From NCBI RefSeq assembly GCF_947503465.1, contig NZ_CANNDN010000001.1, positions 1,240,001 through 1,304,000 of the forward strand: 64,000 bases of DNA, written 5' to 3'. The DNA comes from an uncultured Tateyamaria sp. (GTDB taxonomy: Bacteria > Pseudomonadota > Alphaproteobacteria > Rhodobacterales > Rhodobacteraceae). Positions 8,856 to 18,281 of the stretch are shown one piece after another. Under the pieces are notes generated by a model, which saw only the letters and a program-made list of their open reading frames with translations, was not told the DNA's origin and ran no database searches. The stretch's first letter is position 1, and each line of letters begins with the position of its first letter. The translations under genes were made by a program, and so were the position numbers.

Positions 8856-10031
8856 ATGAAGATCGCGATTGCCGGGGCCGGTGTTGGTGGATTGGCAGCC
8901 GCCATTCTCTTGGGCCAGCGCGGCGTGGATGTGACGGTCTTCGACCAGTTCGACACCCCTGCCCCCGTGGGGTCCGGTTTGGTCATTCAACCCGTCGGCC
9001 AGGCGGTTCTGGAGGCGTGCGGTCTGAAGGCGCAGATCTTTGAAACCGGCACTGCAATCCACCGGATGCTGGGGCACGAGGCGGAGAGCGGGCGGCGCGT
9101 GCTGGATGTGTGGTACGACCGGGCCGGCCATCAGCGTGTGGGGCTGGCCGTGCACCGCAACGCCCTGTTTTCGGCCCTTTGGGACGGAGCCGTGGCCGCC
9201 GGTACCACCCTGGAGTTGGGGGCCAAAGTTGCAGACGCGCGGCCCGGCTGTCTTGTGCTGGACAACGGCACCGAGGCGGCCGGTTTCAATCTGATCATTG
9301 ACGCCTTGGGCGCCCGTTCCCCACTGACACCTATGCGGGCCAGCGCGCTGCCCTATGGGGCGCTGTGGGCCAATGTGCCCTGGGCGGATGCGACCGCGCT
9401 GCCGACGGACCAGTTGCGCCAGACCTATCGCAAGGCAAACCGCATGGTCGGCGTGCTGCCCATCGGCGTGCCACCCGGTGCACAGGGACCGATGGCCGCC
9501 ATCTTCTGGTCCTTGCCGCGTGGGGGCCACGCCGCGTGGCGGGCGGCGGGACTGGAGGCATGGCAAGCCGAAGCCGCCGCGCTGTGGCCCGCCTTTGCCC
9601 CCTTTGCGGCCCAGATCACCGACCCGGACCAGTTTACCATGGCGCGCTATGCGCATGGCACGCTGGATATGCCTTTTGGTCCCGGCATCGCCCATATCGG
9701 CGATGCCGCCCACCGCGCCAGCCCGCAACTGGGTCAGGGGGCCAACATGGCGCTTCTGGATGCCTATGCCCTGGCCCAGGCCATTGCGGCCCACGGACCA
9801 GACGCCGCCCTGCCCGTCTATGCGCGGGCCCGGCGCTGGCACGTGCGCACCTACCAGTGGATGAGTTGGGCCTTTACCCCGCAATACCAATCCGACAGCC
9901 GCTGGCTGCCGGTCTTGCGTGACCGCGTGCTGTTCCCCGCGTCACTGGTGCCGCCGGTGCCCCGCATCCTGTCCGGTCTGGTCTGCGGCACACTGCTGCC
10001 CGCCTTTCCGCGCGGCGATCCGTTGCGCTAG
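8856..10031 (+). CDS. FAD-dependent monooxygenase (aromatic hydroxylase fold)
   Basis: 391-residue group A flavoprotein monooxygenase. The N-terminal dinucleotide motif is KIAIAGAGVGGLAAA and the ribityl-binding motif is HIGDAAHRASPQLGQGAN near 285-300; both are typical of PHBH-fold hydroxylases that use NAD(P)H and oxygen. The substrate cannot be deduced and no pathway partner is adjacent. The ATG at 8856 is preceded by GGACGGAG at a good distance and starts directly at the Rossmann strand; an in-frame start 33 nt upstream is less likely. It diverges from ileS across about 250 bp. Its TAG stop shares a CTAG tetranucleotide with the stop of the converging DUF2339 gene. Confidence 0.85.
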   Translation: MKIAIAGAGVGGLAAAILLGQRGVDVTVFDQFDTPAPVGSGLVIQPVGQAVLEACGLKAQIFETGTAIHRMLGHEAESGRRVLDVWYDRAGHQRVGLAVHRNALFSALWDGAVAAGTTLELGAKVADARPGCLVLDNGTEAAGFNLIIDALGARSPLTPMRASALPYGALWANVPWADATALPTDQLRQTYRKANRMVGVLPIGVPPGAQGPMAAIFWSLPRGGHAAWRAAGLEAWQAEAAALWPAFAPFAAQITDPDQFTMARYAHGTLDMPFGPGIAHIGDAAHRASPQLGQGANMALLDAYALAQAIAAHGPDAALPVYARARRWHVRTYQWMSWAFTPQYQSDSRWLPVLRDRVLFPASLVPPVPRILSGLVCGTLLPAFPRGDPLR

Positions 10032-12739
10032 CCCTTGGTTTGCGCCCAGCGGTTCAGCCAGGCCAGTCCGGCCAGCGACAGCCCCAGAACCACCAGCGAC
10101 AAGACCCGCACCAACCCGTCCAGCCCGGAGATGTCGACCAGGAACACCTTGGCCACGGCCAGGCCGATCGCCACCAGCCCCGCCCGGCGCAGGCCCGCCG
10201 CATTGCGCGCCAGCGACTGGTAGAACAGGACCGCACCGGTCAGCAGGATCGCCACGGTGTAGCTGTAGAGTTCGGGCTGCAAATAGCCAAAGGACAGCTC
10301 CATCCGGTTTGCCCCCTGCCAAAGGTGCCGGATCGTGGCGAAGGCCCAGTAGACGGTGACGCCCACAGCCATCGTGCCAAGACCCAAGCGCAGAATGCGG
10401 TGGCGCAACCGCCAGGCCCCCACCGCCAGCACCAGCGCAGGCAGCAGGTAGGCCGGGATCAGCGTGTTCAGAACCGGCGGGCCTGCCACATCCTTGCCCC
10501 AGTCGGTGAACAGCGGCGACAGCACGGTCATGCCAAGCGCCAGCACGCCAAACCCGATCAGGCCAAAGACCAGCGCCAGCCCACCGCGCACCAGGGCCAG
10601 GATGCCGCCCAACCCTTCGATCCGCAGCAATTGCACCAGCATCAGCCCCAGCCAGATCACCGCAAACAGCCCCAGCGCCCAATGCGAATCCGTGTTGGTG
10701 CCGGGCAGCAGGTCATCAAGAAAGCGGATCAGCAGCAGCGACAGCACCATGCCCGCCGTCGACCACGCGGCTGTGTCCAGCAGCACGCGTGCGGTTCGCC
10801 GTGCGCGTCCCCGCAGCAGCACAAGGGCCCCCACGAAGGCCGCCAGCGATCCTGCATAGGCCAGCAGCATCTCCCACAGGGGGGCGTCGAGCGCCCAGAA
10901 CAGGCCCGGATCACCGACAAGGCGCGCGCCCACCGCCGTCACGCCCGCGGCAATGAACACCTGCATCAGCGGCAGCTTGAACTGCCTGTCCAGCCACGCA
11001 GCCACCAGCACGGTGACGGCCAGCGCCACGGTCAGGGCCGCAAGCGACAGGATCAGGACCAGCGCGAATGTGATCGATGCCAGCGCCGACAGCACAAACA
11101 CCGACGCGCGGGTGCGGTCGGGCGCATCGACCCGTGCAAAGCGCAGGGCGAAACCCACCATGACTGCCGCCAGAACGATGGCATGCAGCGCCCAGGGGTA
11201 GGCGCCGATAACCTCTGCCGGACGCCATGTCAGTTCGAGGACAATCGCCATCACCGGGGCCGTCAGCGCCGCACCGAGGCCCCAGCCCAGCCCAAGCCCC
11301 GGCTGCAAGGCACGCAGGGCCGCCACGCCGCTCAAGAGCAGGCCCACACCCCACACCAGTGAAACCGCCAGCGGAAAGTCCGCTTCGGGACTTGTCGCGT
11401 AAGCCTCTGCAAAACCGGTCAGAACCGGGCCGAACGCGGCCCCTTCCCGCGCGACAACCGCGACGATGGCAAGAACGGGCAGTACGGTCAGTTCCTGCAA
11501 CGAGGGGCCCGACATCGACCAATAGGCCAGCGCGAGGGCCAGCAACCCGAGGCTGATCACGGCCATCCAGAACGGTTCGGCCCCGGCCCCGGCGCTCCAG
11601 GCTACGGATCCGGCAGCGATGGCGACCGATACCAGCGCAAGCGCGGTCGGAAAGGCGGGCCTCTCAGCTTTTGGATCGCGCAGGAATTGCCACAGCATCG
11701 GGCCTGCATGATCGGGCCGGAACGACCGGGCCGGGATCAGGATCGCCAGAACGGCCAGCACCACGACATGGGCCTGGAACCCCAGAACCAGTTCGGCACC
11801 GCCACCCAGCACCGTCAGCCACCCCATGCCGAACCCGAGCGCCACCGACAGCACCGACACCCAGGCCCAGCGCCGGATCGTGTCGATGCCAAGGCCCACA
11901 GCCGCAATCACGCCGAAGTAGACAAACAGCCAGGACGTGGCGGGCACTGTGCTGCCAACCAGCAGCGGTGCGGTAAAGGCACCGATCACCCCCACGGCGG
12001 CCAGCAGCGGGCCATAGAGCCAGCCCAGCGCAACGCCCAGCAGGCCCACCGCCGCCATGCCGGCAAACGCCGCCTCGACACCGATCAGATCGTACAGCAG
12101 CCGCGCCGCCGCGATCCCGCCAAACAGAGACACAAGACCCGCGCCGGAAAAGACGGACGGGATGTAGGCCGTTGCACTGTCCGGATCATCGCCAAAGCGG
12201 CGGCGGATCACCTCGCCACCCGCGATCAGCGCGCCGCCAAAGCCGAGGGCCGCCAACACCCGCGCGGTGGGCGGGAAAAGGTCATTCTCGATCCCGTATT
12301 GCACCAGAAAAAGACCGGCCAGCGCCAGCGACAGTGCCGACACCGCATAGAACCAGTTGGCCACAACCCACGCAGCGAAACCCGACAGCATGGCATAACC
12401 GGCGGCGGGCGGCACGTCGGCCGGACGGGCCTCATGCCGGGCGGCCGCGACCCGGGCCGCGGCCGGTTCCGCCCGATCAAGCGGGGGTGGGCCGTCCGGA
12501 TCGGCAGGCGTGTCCCATGGTGACGTGGCAGGCCCATCCGGCACCCGTGGTGCCACGGCGGCGATGTCCGGTGTCGGGGGGGCGGGCCGGTCTGCGCCCG
12601 GCGCGGACGGCACGGCGGATGCAGCGCGTTCCAGTTCGGCCACGCGGCGGCGCAGGCCCGACACGGCAGCCATCAGGTAAATCACGGCCACCGGTATCCC
12701 AAGGACCACCAGGCCGCCCAGTATCAAAAACCCGTCCAT
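10028..12739 (-). CDS. DUF2339 polytopic membrane protein
   Basis: 903-residue integral membrane protein of the DUF2339 family, function unknown. After one N-terminal hydrophobic segment (about 3-25) comes a coiled segment (GLRRRVAELERA), a Pro/Ala/Asp-rich linker to about residue 110, and then an almost unbroken series of hydrophobic helices, probably more than 20. The start is set at the ATG at 12739, preceded by AAGGGGACAGAT; a GTG at 12754 is also in frame but would hide that ribosome site. The gene converges on the FAD monooxygenase and the two stop codons overlap by four bases. Confidence 0.85.
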   Translation of the reverse strand: MDGFLILGGLVVLGIPVAVIYLMAAVSGLRRRVAELERAASAVPSAPGADRPAPPTPDIAAVAPRVPDGPATSPWDTPADPDGPPPLDRAEPAAARVAAARHEARPADVPPAAGYAMLSGFAAWVVANWFYAVSALSLALAGLFLVQYGIENDLFPPTARVLAALGFGGALIAGGEVIRRRFGDDPDSATAYIPSVFSGAGLVSLFGGIAAARLLYDLIGVEAAFAGMAAVGLLGVALGWLYGPLLAAVGVIGAFTAPLLVGSTVPATSWLFVYFGVIAAVGLGIDTIRRWAWVSVLSVALGFGMGWLTVLGGGAELVLGFQAHVVVLAVLAILIPARSFRPDHAGPMLWQFLRDPKAERPAFPTALALVSVAIAAGSVAWSAGAGAEPFWMAVISLGLLALALAYWSMSGPSLQELTVLPVLAIVAVVAREGAAFGPVLTGFAEAYATSPEADFPLAVSLVWGVGLLLSGVAALRALQPGLGLGWGLGAALTAPVMAIVLELTWRPAEVIGAYPWALHAIVLAAVMVGFALRFARVDAPDRTRASVFVLSALASITFALVLILSLAALTVALAVTVLVAAWLDRQFKLPLMQVFIAAGVTAVGARLVGDPGLFWALDAPLWEMLLAYAGSLAAFVGALVLLRGRARRTARVLLDTAAWSTAGMVLSLLLIRFLDDLLPGTNTDSHWALGLFAVIWLGLMLVQLLRIEGLGGILALVRGGLALVFGLIGFGVLALGMTVLSPLFTDWGKDVAGPPVLNTLIPAYLLPALVLAVGAWRLRHRILRLGLGTMAVGVTVYWAFATIRHLWQGANRMELSFGYLQPELYSYTVAILLTGAVLFYQSLARNAAGLRRAGLVAIGLAVAKVFLVDISGLDGLVRVLSLVVLGLSLAGLAWLNRWAQTKG

Positions 12740-12853
12740 ATCTGTCCCCTTCACGCCACCGTGATCCTAGATAGGTCACGTTGGCATGGGACAAAAGGCA
12801 AGGTTTTCCGGACCTTTGCGGCGCAAAACCAATGCGCCAGGCGCACAGGGCCT

Positions 12854-14473
12854 TCAGGTATCGGCGATATGCGCCCACACGGCAGACATCACCACGGACC
12901 CTTCGCCAACCGCGCTTGCGACCCGTTTGACCGATCCGGCCCGCACGTCGCCAACGGCAAAGATGCCCGGGCGTGACGTCTCGTACCCGCTGGCAGCACC
13001 CACATCTGCCCCGGTCTTGACAAAGCCCCTGTCGTCCAGTTCCACCAGATCCGACAGCCACTTTGTGTTGGGCGCGGCCCCCACCATGACAAACAGGGCC
13101 TTGGTGTTCAGGTTCCAGTCCTGACCGGCACGCCTGTCGCGAATGGTGATCGCCTCCAGCCGGTCCTGCCCGTGCAGTTCCTTGACCTGCGTGCAGATGT
13201 GGATCGTGATCTTCGGATGGCTTTCCAGACGCTGCAACAGATAATCCGACATGGACGACGCAAGGCTTTCACCCCGCACCAGCACATGCACGTGCCGCGC
13301 AGAGCGGGCGAGGAACATGGCGGCCTGTCCGGCCGAGTTGCCGCCACCGATCACGGCGACCTCGGTGTCCTTGCAATAGCGCGCCTCGACATCAGTGGCC
13401 GCATAATAGACGCCGCTGCCCTCAAAATCTTCCAACCGTTCAAGGGGCAAGCGGCGGTACTGAACCCCCGTCGCCACGATCAGCGCCTTGGCTGACACCC
13501 ACTCGTCATTGTCCAGCTTGACATGGAACAGGTGCTTTTCGCATTGCATCAATTCCGTGGCGCGCACCGGCATCGCAAAGCGGGTGCCGAATTTCATTGC
13601 CTGCACTTCACCCCGGCCCACAAGGTCGCCGCCGGAAATGCCGGTGGGAAAGCCCATGTAGTTTTCGATCCGGGATGACGTGCCCGCCTGCCCGCCGATC
13701 GCCAGATCTTCGAGCACAACAGCGCAAAGCCCTTCGGCCCCGGCATAGACCCCCGCCGCCACACCGGCGGGGCCGCCGCCCACGATCGCCACGTCATAGA
13801 CGTCTTCCTTGCGCAGCGCCATGTCGAGGCCCAGCGCCAGTGCCACGCCGCGGGGTGTGGGCGGGTCGATCACCTGGTGCTTGGCAAAGACCACGGCCGG
13901 ATGCGCGCGGTCGATGCGGCACTGGTTGGCCAGTTCCGTGCCCTCCGCGCTTTCAATCTCGACCTCGACAAACGGAATGCGATTGCGCGCGGCAAAGCTG
14001 GCGATGCGGCGCACATCGCGGTCAACCTCGCCGCCGATCAGGGTCAGCCCGCCTTCGGAATTGTCCAGCATCCGGCGACGCCGGGCGGCAAAGACCGTGA
14101 TGATGATATCGGACATTTCGGGATTGTCGGACATCAGCTTGAGCATTTCGTCGCGTGGCACGCACAACAACTGAGTGTCCTGCACTGCCCGCCCGCCCAG
14201 AAAGGCGTGCGCTCCGGTCAGAAAGGCCAATTCGCCAAAGAACTGCCCCGGTCCTAGCGTCGCCTGGCCATAGCGCGTGCCGGTGGCAGAATTGATCGCC
14301 TCTGTTTCGCCCGACAGCAGGTAGTGGAACGTCTCGATCCGCTCTCCGGCCCGCTGAAAGCTGTCGCCGGCCTTGAGGTCGATGATCGTGCCGACCCGGT
14401 GCATTGCAGCCACATGTGCGTTCGTCAGGGGCGTGCGCACCATGGTTTGCAGATCAGGGGCGAAGGTTTCCAT
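12854..14473 (-). CDS. Cyclic-nucleotide-binding / thioredoxin-reductase-like flavoprotein lacking the CxxC
   Basis: 539-residue fusion. Residues about 15-135 form a cyclic-nucleotide-binding-type beta barrel (GQFFGELAFLTG). Residues about 145-215 resemble a thioredoxin-like insert. From 226 there is a thioredoxin-reductase-like FAD/NAD(P)H module: VGGGPAG at 231-237, GGQAGTSSRIENYMGFP, a second Rossmann motif VIGGGNSAGQAA near 374-385, and the FAD-closing FAVGDVRAG. At the place where thioredoxin reductases have the redox-active CATC, this protein reads AATD (358-361), so it cannot use the usual disulfide. The substrate is unknown. It starts 10 nt after the ycjF-like gene and ends the ycjX operon. 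Confidence 0.85.
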   Translation of the reverse strand: METFAPDLQTMVRTPLTNAHVAAMHRVGTIIDLKAGDSFQRAGERIETFHYLLSGETEAINSATGTRYGQATLGPGQFFGELAFLTGAHAFLGGRAVQDTQLLCVPRDEMLKLMSDNPEMSDIIITVFAARRRRMLDNSEGGLTLIGGEVDRDVRRIASFAARNRIPFVEVEIESAEGTELANQCRIDRAHPAVVFAKHQVIDPPTPRGVALALGLDMALRKEDVYDVAIVGGGPAGVAAGVYAGAEGLCAVVLEDLAIGGQAGTSSRIENYMGFPTGISGGDLVGRGEVQAMKFGTRFAMPVRATELMQCEKHLFHVKLDNDEWVSAKALIVATGVQYRRLPLERLEDFEGSGVYYAATDVEARYCKDTEVAVIGGGNSAGQAAMFLARSARHVHVLVRGESLASSMSDYLLQRLESHPKITIHICTQVKELHGQDRLEAITIRDRRAGQDWNLNTKALFVMVGAAPNTKWLSDLVELDDRGFVKTGADVGAASGYETSRPGIFAVGDVRAGSVKRVASAVGEGSVVMSAVWAHIADT

Positions 14474-14483
14474 GCGCTGGGTC

Positions 14484-15491
14484 CTATTTGCGGTCGCTTT
14501 GAGATGTAAATAGGCCGCCCAGCGCTTGTTTCACCAAGCGCCGCGCCTTGGGCCGTTCCCCATTTGCATATACAAGCGGGCGGCAGACTTCCATCGCTGC
14601 CACGCCAACCCGCGCGGTGAGCGCGCCGTTGACCAACCCCTCGCCAAAGCGGCGCGACAGCTTGCCCAGGATCGAACCGCCCAGCACGGGTTCAAGCATG
14701 TCATCGCCCACCGCCACGGCACCGGTTGCCACAAGATGCGCCATCACCGCGCGTGTCAGCCGCCAACTGCCCAACAGCCCGCCCCGTCCGCCATAGATTT
14801 CCGCGATGCGCCGGATCATGCGCAGGTTCGCGGTCAGCGCCGCGACCACGTCCGCCAGCGCGATGGGAACCAGCGCCGTGACCGTTGCGACCTGCCGCGC
14901 GGCGGCCTCGACCTCGCGTTCGGCGGCGCGGTCCAGCGGGGCAACCAGGGTGTCCTCGGCCAGTTTCAGCAGGCCCGCCGCATCCATCTGATCACCGCGC
15001 AGCTCGGCCAGCCACGACCGTCCCCAGTCCGTATCGGGACGCCCGCGGTACAGCACGTCCAACCGGTCCACCACGGCCCGGGACGCTGCCAGGTCGTTCT
15101 GTTCGACGGCCTGTGCTGCGTCATGGCGCAACCCGTCAAGCCGCGTGAGGCGGCGCAGGGCCGCCAGCTCGCGCAGTGCGATGATCAGCAGGGTCAGAAC
15201 AAAGGCGCCCAATAGCCCGGTAAAGGCCCAGCCGACCAACGGCGCCCGCGCAATCCATTCCGTGACAAAATCCCAGGCCGCCGCACCCAGCACCGCCGCC
15301 AGAAGCGCCCCGCCCAGTCCCCAGAAAAAGCGGCCCAGGCGCGACGGCTTGCGCGTGGCCACACGCGCGGCCATCTGCATCGCGTCGCCGCGCGGCAGGG
15401 CCACGGGTGTGCTGTCGGGCACCGGTGGTGCTTCGGCGACCTTGGGGGCGGGATCATCCTCGATCTCGATCAATACGGGGCCTTTGGCCAT
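14484..15491 (-). CDS. YcjF-like (TIGR01620 / DUF697) inner-membrane protein
   Basis: 335-residue protein resembling the YcjF / TIGR01620 family of unknown function. A polar N-terminus (1-50) is followed by two hydrophobic helices around 53-75 and 85-108 (GLLGAFVLTLLIIALRELAA region), then a helical cytosolic domain with the conserved EIYGGRGGLLGSWRL and a C-terminal PARVGVAAMEVCRPL-like block. In enterobacteria ycjF follows ycjX directly; here a GNAT gene lies between. The ATG overlaps the GNAT stop by one base (TGATG), so translation is coupled. Assignment rests on topology and neighbourhood. Confidence 0.8.
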   Translation of the reverse strand: MAKGPVLIEIEDDPAPKVAEAPPVPDSTPVALPRGDAMQMAARVATRKPSRLGRFFWGLGGALLAAVLGAAAWDFVTEWIARAPLVGWAFTGLLGAFVLTLLIIALRELAALRRLTRLDGLRHDAAQAVEQNDLAASRAVVDRLDVLYRGRPDTDWGRSWLAELRGDQMDAAGLLKLAEDTLVAPLDRAAEREVEAAARQVATVTALVPIALADVVAALTANLRMIRRIAEIYGGRGGLLGSWRLTRAVMAHLVATGAVAVGDDMLEPVLGGSILGKLSRRFGEGLVNGALTARVGVAAMEVCRPLVYANGERPKARRLVKQALGGLFTSQSDRK

Positions 15492-15934
15492 CAGTTCGGA
15501 TCCTTGTGCCAGTCGTAGCGGATGTCGGGCAGGCCTTCGTCATTGGTGGACCCGTCGGAGCGCTCCACCTCGGCAAAGCCGTGGCGCAGATAGAAACGCT
15601 GCGCGCCGGTGTTGGCCTCGAACGTCCAGAGGGTCAGATGGTCAGACGCGGCTTTCATGCGGGCCAGAAGGGCGGCACCAATGCCCTGCCCCCGCGCCCC
15701 ACCTGCCACGTAAAGCGAATGCACCTCTGCGCCTTTGAGGGCGCAGAAGGCGCGGACCTGCCCGTCCTGTTCGGCAACGGTCACCCACCCCTGTTCAATC
15801 ATGTAGCCGGCAAAGGCCAGGTCTTCGGCCCGGGTATGGATACGGGGCATCCAGTCGGTGCCGTCAATGAAACCGGACAGGATCGCGCCCACCGCACCGG
15901 CGTCCGTGGGTTGTGCCGCGCGCAGATGGGTCAC
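15491..15934 (-). CDS. GNAT family N-acetyltransferase
   Basis: 147-residue single-domain GNAT acyltransferase. The acetyl-CoA-binding motif A is clear: VHSLYVAGGARGQGIGAALL (Q/RxxGxG/A at RGQGIG), and motif B ends in FYLRHGFAEVERSDG, with the common NTGAQRFYLRHGF arrangement. The acceptor cannot be inferred. It begins with GTG in a GTGA overlap with the ycjX stop and its stop overlaps the ycjF-like start, so it belongs fully to this operon. Confidence 0.88.
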   Translation of the reverse strand: MTHLRAAQPTDAGAVGAILSGFIDGTDWMPRIHTRAEDLAFAGYMIEQGWVTVAEQDGQVRAFCALKGAEVHSLYVAGGARGQGIGAALLARMKAASDHLTLWTFEANTGAQRFYLRHGFAEVERSDGSTNDEGLPDIRYDWHKDPN

Positions 15935-17343
15935 AGCTTGTCCCCGAAAAGGAACTGCGCCGCCCGGTCAAGCCGGATATGCGGCGGCCCGTCGCCCGGG
16001 CGCAAGGTCAGGGGCGCGGGGGCAAAGCGCATGACCTGGTAATCCCCGTCCAGCCACGCCTGCGCGCCGTTGGCGGCGGGCGACAGGATATGTGAGGGGT
16101 CATCGGGCAATGCGCCGGGGTAGAACGCGGCCTGTTTGCCTGTCTCAAGCAAGGTGCCCCGGACCACATCGAGCGGCTTTCCGTCGTTTTGCACCGTGTC
16201 TTCTGTCGTGGCGCGCAGGGCCGCGAGTGCGATGGCTTGGGTGTCCGCCCCGGCAAAGCGCGCCCGGTCGCGGGCATCGCGTGTCAGCGCCTCCATGATG
16301 GCTGTCAGCTTGGCATGTTGCTGGTGGTGCAGGTGGTCGGCCTTGGTCGTGGCAAAGAGGATTTTCTCGACCCGCTTGCCCCGAAAAAGCTGGCTGAGGA
16401 ACGCGTTGCGCCCGGGACGGAAGGCCGACAGGATTTCGGACATGGCGGCGCGCATGTCCTCGACCGCGGCGGGGCCGTTATGGATGGCCCCAAGCGCATC
16501 CACCAGCACCACCTGCCGGTCGATGCGGGCGAAGTGATCGCGAAAGAACGGGCGCACGACTTGCGCCTTATAGGCCTCGTATCGGCGCGCCATTTCACGG
16601 CGCAGCGACCGGCGGGGCGCATCGCCCGGGGGCAGCGGGGCAAAGGTCAGAACCGGCGAACCCGCAAGGTCGCCGGGCAACAGGAAGCGCCCGGGCGTGC
16701 AATCCGAAAACCCGGCCGCGCGCGCGGCGTGCAGATAGTCGGTAAAGGCGGATGCAAGCGTTTTGGCCTGCACCTCGTCCAACCTGGCCGTCCCGTCGGT
16801 GCCATCCAATGCCGCGCGGAACGCGTCCGCGCTTTTGCGCGGTTCCAGTCGCGCAAGGGTGGCAGCGGACCAGTCGTCATAGCCTTGATCCAGCAGGCCC
16901 AGGTCCAGCAGCCATTCGCCGGGGTAGTCGATGATGTCCAGATGCACCGTGCGCGGGCCCTGCAACCCGGCCAGCAACCCGTTGGGCTTGACGCGCAGGG
17001 ACACGCGCAATTCGCTGACCGCGCGGGTGCTGTCGGGCCAGCGCGGCGGCTGCCCCGTAAGCGCGCTGATATGCCCCTCGTAATCGAAACGCGGCACCGT
17101 ATCGTCGGGTTGGGGTTGCAGATAGGCGGCCGCAATGCGCCCCTCGCTTGCCGCCAGGAGATGCGGCATCCGCCCCTGATCCAGCAAGTTCGCCACAAGC
17201 GAGGTGATGAACACCGTCTTGCCCGACCGTGCCAGCCCGGTCACCCCCAGCCGGATGGTCGTATCCCCAAACAGGTCCGCCCCGGTGTCGTAAATGCCCT
17301 GGGCCACATCCAGCACCCCATCGGCAAGTGTCGTCAGAACCAC
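15931..17343 (-). CDS. ycjX: YcjX-like P-loop NTPase (DUF463)
   Basis: 470-residue P-loop protein of the YcjX/DUF463 family, a dynamin-related-type GTPase group associated with stress in enterobacteria. The P-loop is GLARSGKT at 36-43. A second conserved segment is DIIDYPGEWLLDL, with the DxPG pattern of a switch motif, followed by ILFATTKADHLHHQQH, whose TKAD matches a GTPase specificity motif. The start is set at a GTG (17343), which has AAAGGGGGC 6-8 nt upstream and gives the family N-terminus (VVLTTLADGV). It is the first gene of a four-gene operon and diverges from truA over 170 bp. Confidence 0.9.
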   Translation of the reverse strand: MVLTTLADGVLDVAQGIYDTGADLFGDTTIRLGVTGLARSGKTVFITSLVANLLDQGRMPHLLAASEGRIAAAYLQPQPDDTVPRFDYEGHISALTGQPPRWPDSTRAVSELRVSLRVKPNGLLAGLQGPRTVHLDIIDYPGEWLLDLGLLDQGYDDWSAATLARLEPRKSADAFRAALDGTDGTARLDEVQAKTLASAFTDYLHAARAAGFSDCTPGRFLLPGDLAGSPVLTFAPLPPGDAPRRSLRREMARRYEAYKAQVVRPFFRDHFARIDRQVVLVDALGAIHNGPAAVEDMRAAMSEILSAFRPGRNAFLSQLFRGKRVEKILFATTKADHLHHQQHAKLTAIMEALTRDARDRARFAGADTQAIALAALRATTEDTVQNDGKPLDVVRGTLLETGKQAAFYPGALPDDPSHILSPAANGAQAWLDGDYQVMRFAPAPLTLRPGDGPPHIRLDRAAQFLFGDKL

Positions 17344-17442
17344 GCCCGGCCCCCTTTGATCTTTGCAGGGTATGTAGGCTCTTGCGCAGGCGCGTACCAG
17401 TTCGGTGTTGCGCGGGGTGAGGGTGCGGGAGCCTCCGGCGGG

Positions 17443-17464
17443 CATTTTTTTGGAACAATGAAGG
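17443..17464 (+). repeat. TTTTTTTGGAACAATGAAGG intergenic motif
   Basis: CATTTTTTTGGAACAATGAA sits in the ycjX-truA divergent gap, preceded by a GCCTCCGGCGGG block. A near-identical string occurs between ureA and ureB (46622-46643), and the junction repeats at 5256 and 28116 end in a related CGTATTTTTGGTCGGAAGAA. It appears to be the tail portion of the same repeat family. It is about 50 nt upstream of the truA start. Confidence 0.55.
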
Positions 17465-17513
17465 TGCGGGCGTGGCGTTGCCGTCGGTGCCGTTTGGCGA
17501 TAGGGGGGCGCGC

Positions 17514-18281
17514 ATGCCGCGTTACGCTTTGAAAGTCGAATATCACGGGGGGCCGTTTGCCGGATGGCAGCGGCAGGCGGATCAGCCGTCAGTGCAAGGT
17601 TCCATCGAGGCCGCGCTGGCAAGGCTGGAGCCGCGCGACCACACCATTGCCGCGGCAGGGCGCACCGATGCGGGCGTGCACGGGTTGGCGCAGGTCGCCC
17701 ATTGCGACATGGACAGGGACTGGGACCCGTTCCGCCTGTCCGAGGCGTTGAACCACCATCTGAAGCCGCATCCCGTCGCCATCGTGGACTGCGCGCGCGT
17801 CGCTCAGGACTGGCACGCCCGGTTTTCGGCCCGCGAACGACGGTATCTGTTCCGCATCCTGATGCGCCGTGCGCCTGCCACGCACCTGCGCGGACTTGTG
17901 TGGCGGGTGAATACCGCGCTGGATGTGGCGGCGATGCAGGCGGGCGCGGATCATCTGGTTGGTCGGCACGACTTTACCACCTTTCGGTCGTCGATCTGTC
18001 AGGCCGACAGCCCGGTGAAGACGCTGGACCGCCTGGACGTCCGCCGCGTCGATGGCGTGCACGGGCCGGAGGTGCATTTTGACGTGCGTGCCCGGTCCTT
18101 CCTGCACAACCAGGTCCGCAGCTTTGTTGGCACGCTGGAACGTGTAGGCGCTGGCGCCTGGGCACCCGGGGACGTCAAAACGGCGCTGGAGGCGCGTGAG
18201 CGCGCGGCATGCGGCCCGGTCTGTCCACCGGATGGGCTGTACCTGGCTGGCGTCGGCTATCCCGAGGATCCGTTCGCCTAG
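17514..18281 (+). CDS. truA: tRNA pseudouridine(38-40) synthase TruA
   Basis: 255-residue TruA, which isomerises uridines 38-40 in the anticodon arm of tRNAs. It begins with the family block [20 protein letters not shown]. The catalytic aspartate is D52 in [14 protein letters not shown]. The C-terminal domain has [13 protein letters not shown], and the segment [17 protein letters not shown] is typical. The length is normal. The ATG at 17514 has GGGGGG about 7 nt upstream. The stop TAG shares CTAG with the stop of the converging unknown gene. Confidence 0.96.
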   Translation: MPRYALKVEYHGGPFAGWQRQADQPSVQGSIEAALARLEPRDHTIAAAGRTDAGVHGLAQVAHCDMDRDWDPFRLSEALNHHLKPHPVAIVDCARVAQDWHARFSARERRYLFRILMRRAPATHLRGLVWRVNTALDVAAMQAGADHLVGRHDFTTFRSSICQADSPVKTLDRLDVRRVDGVHGPEVHFDVRARSFLHNQVRSFVGTLERVGAGAWAPGDVKTALEARERAACGPVCPPDGLYLAGVGYPEDPFA

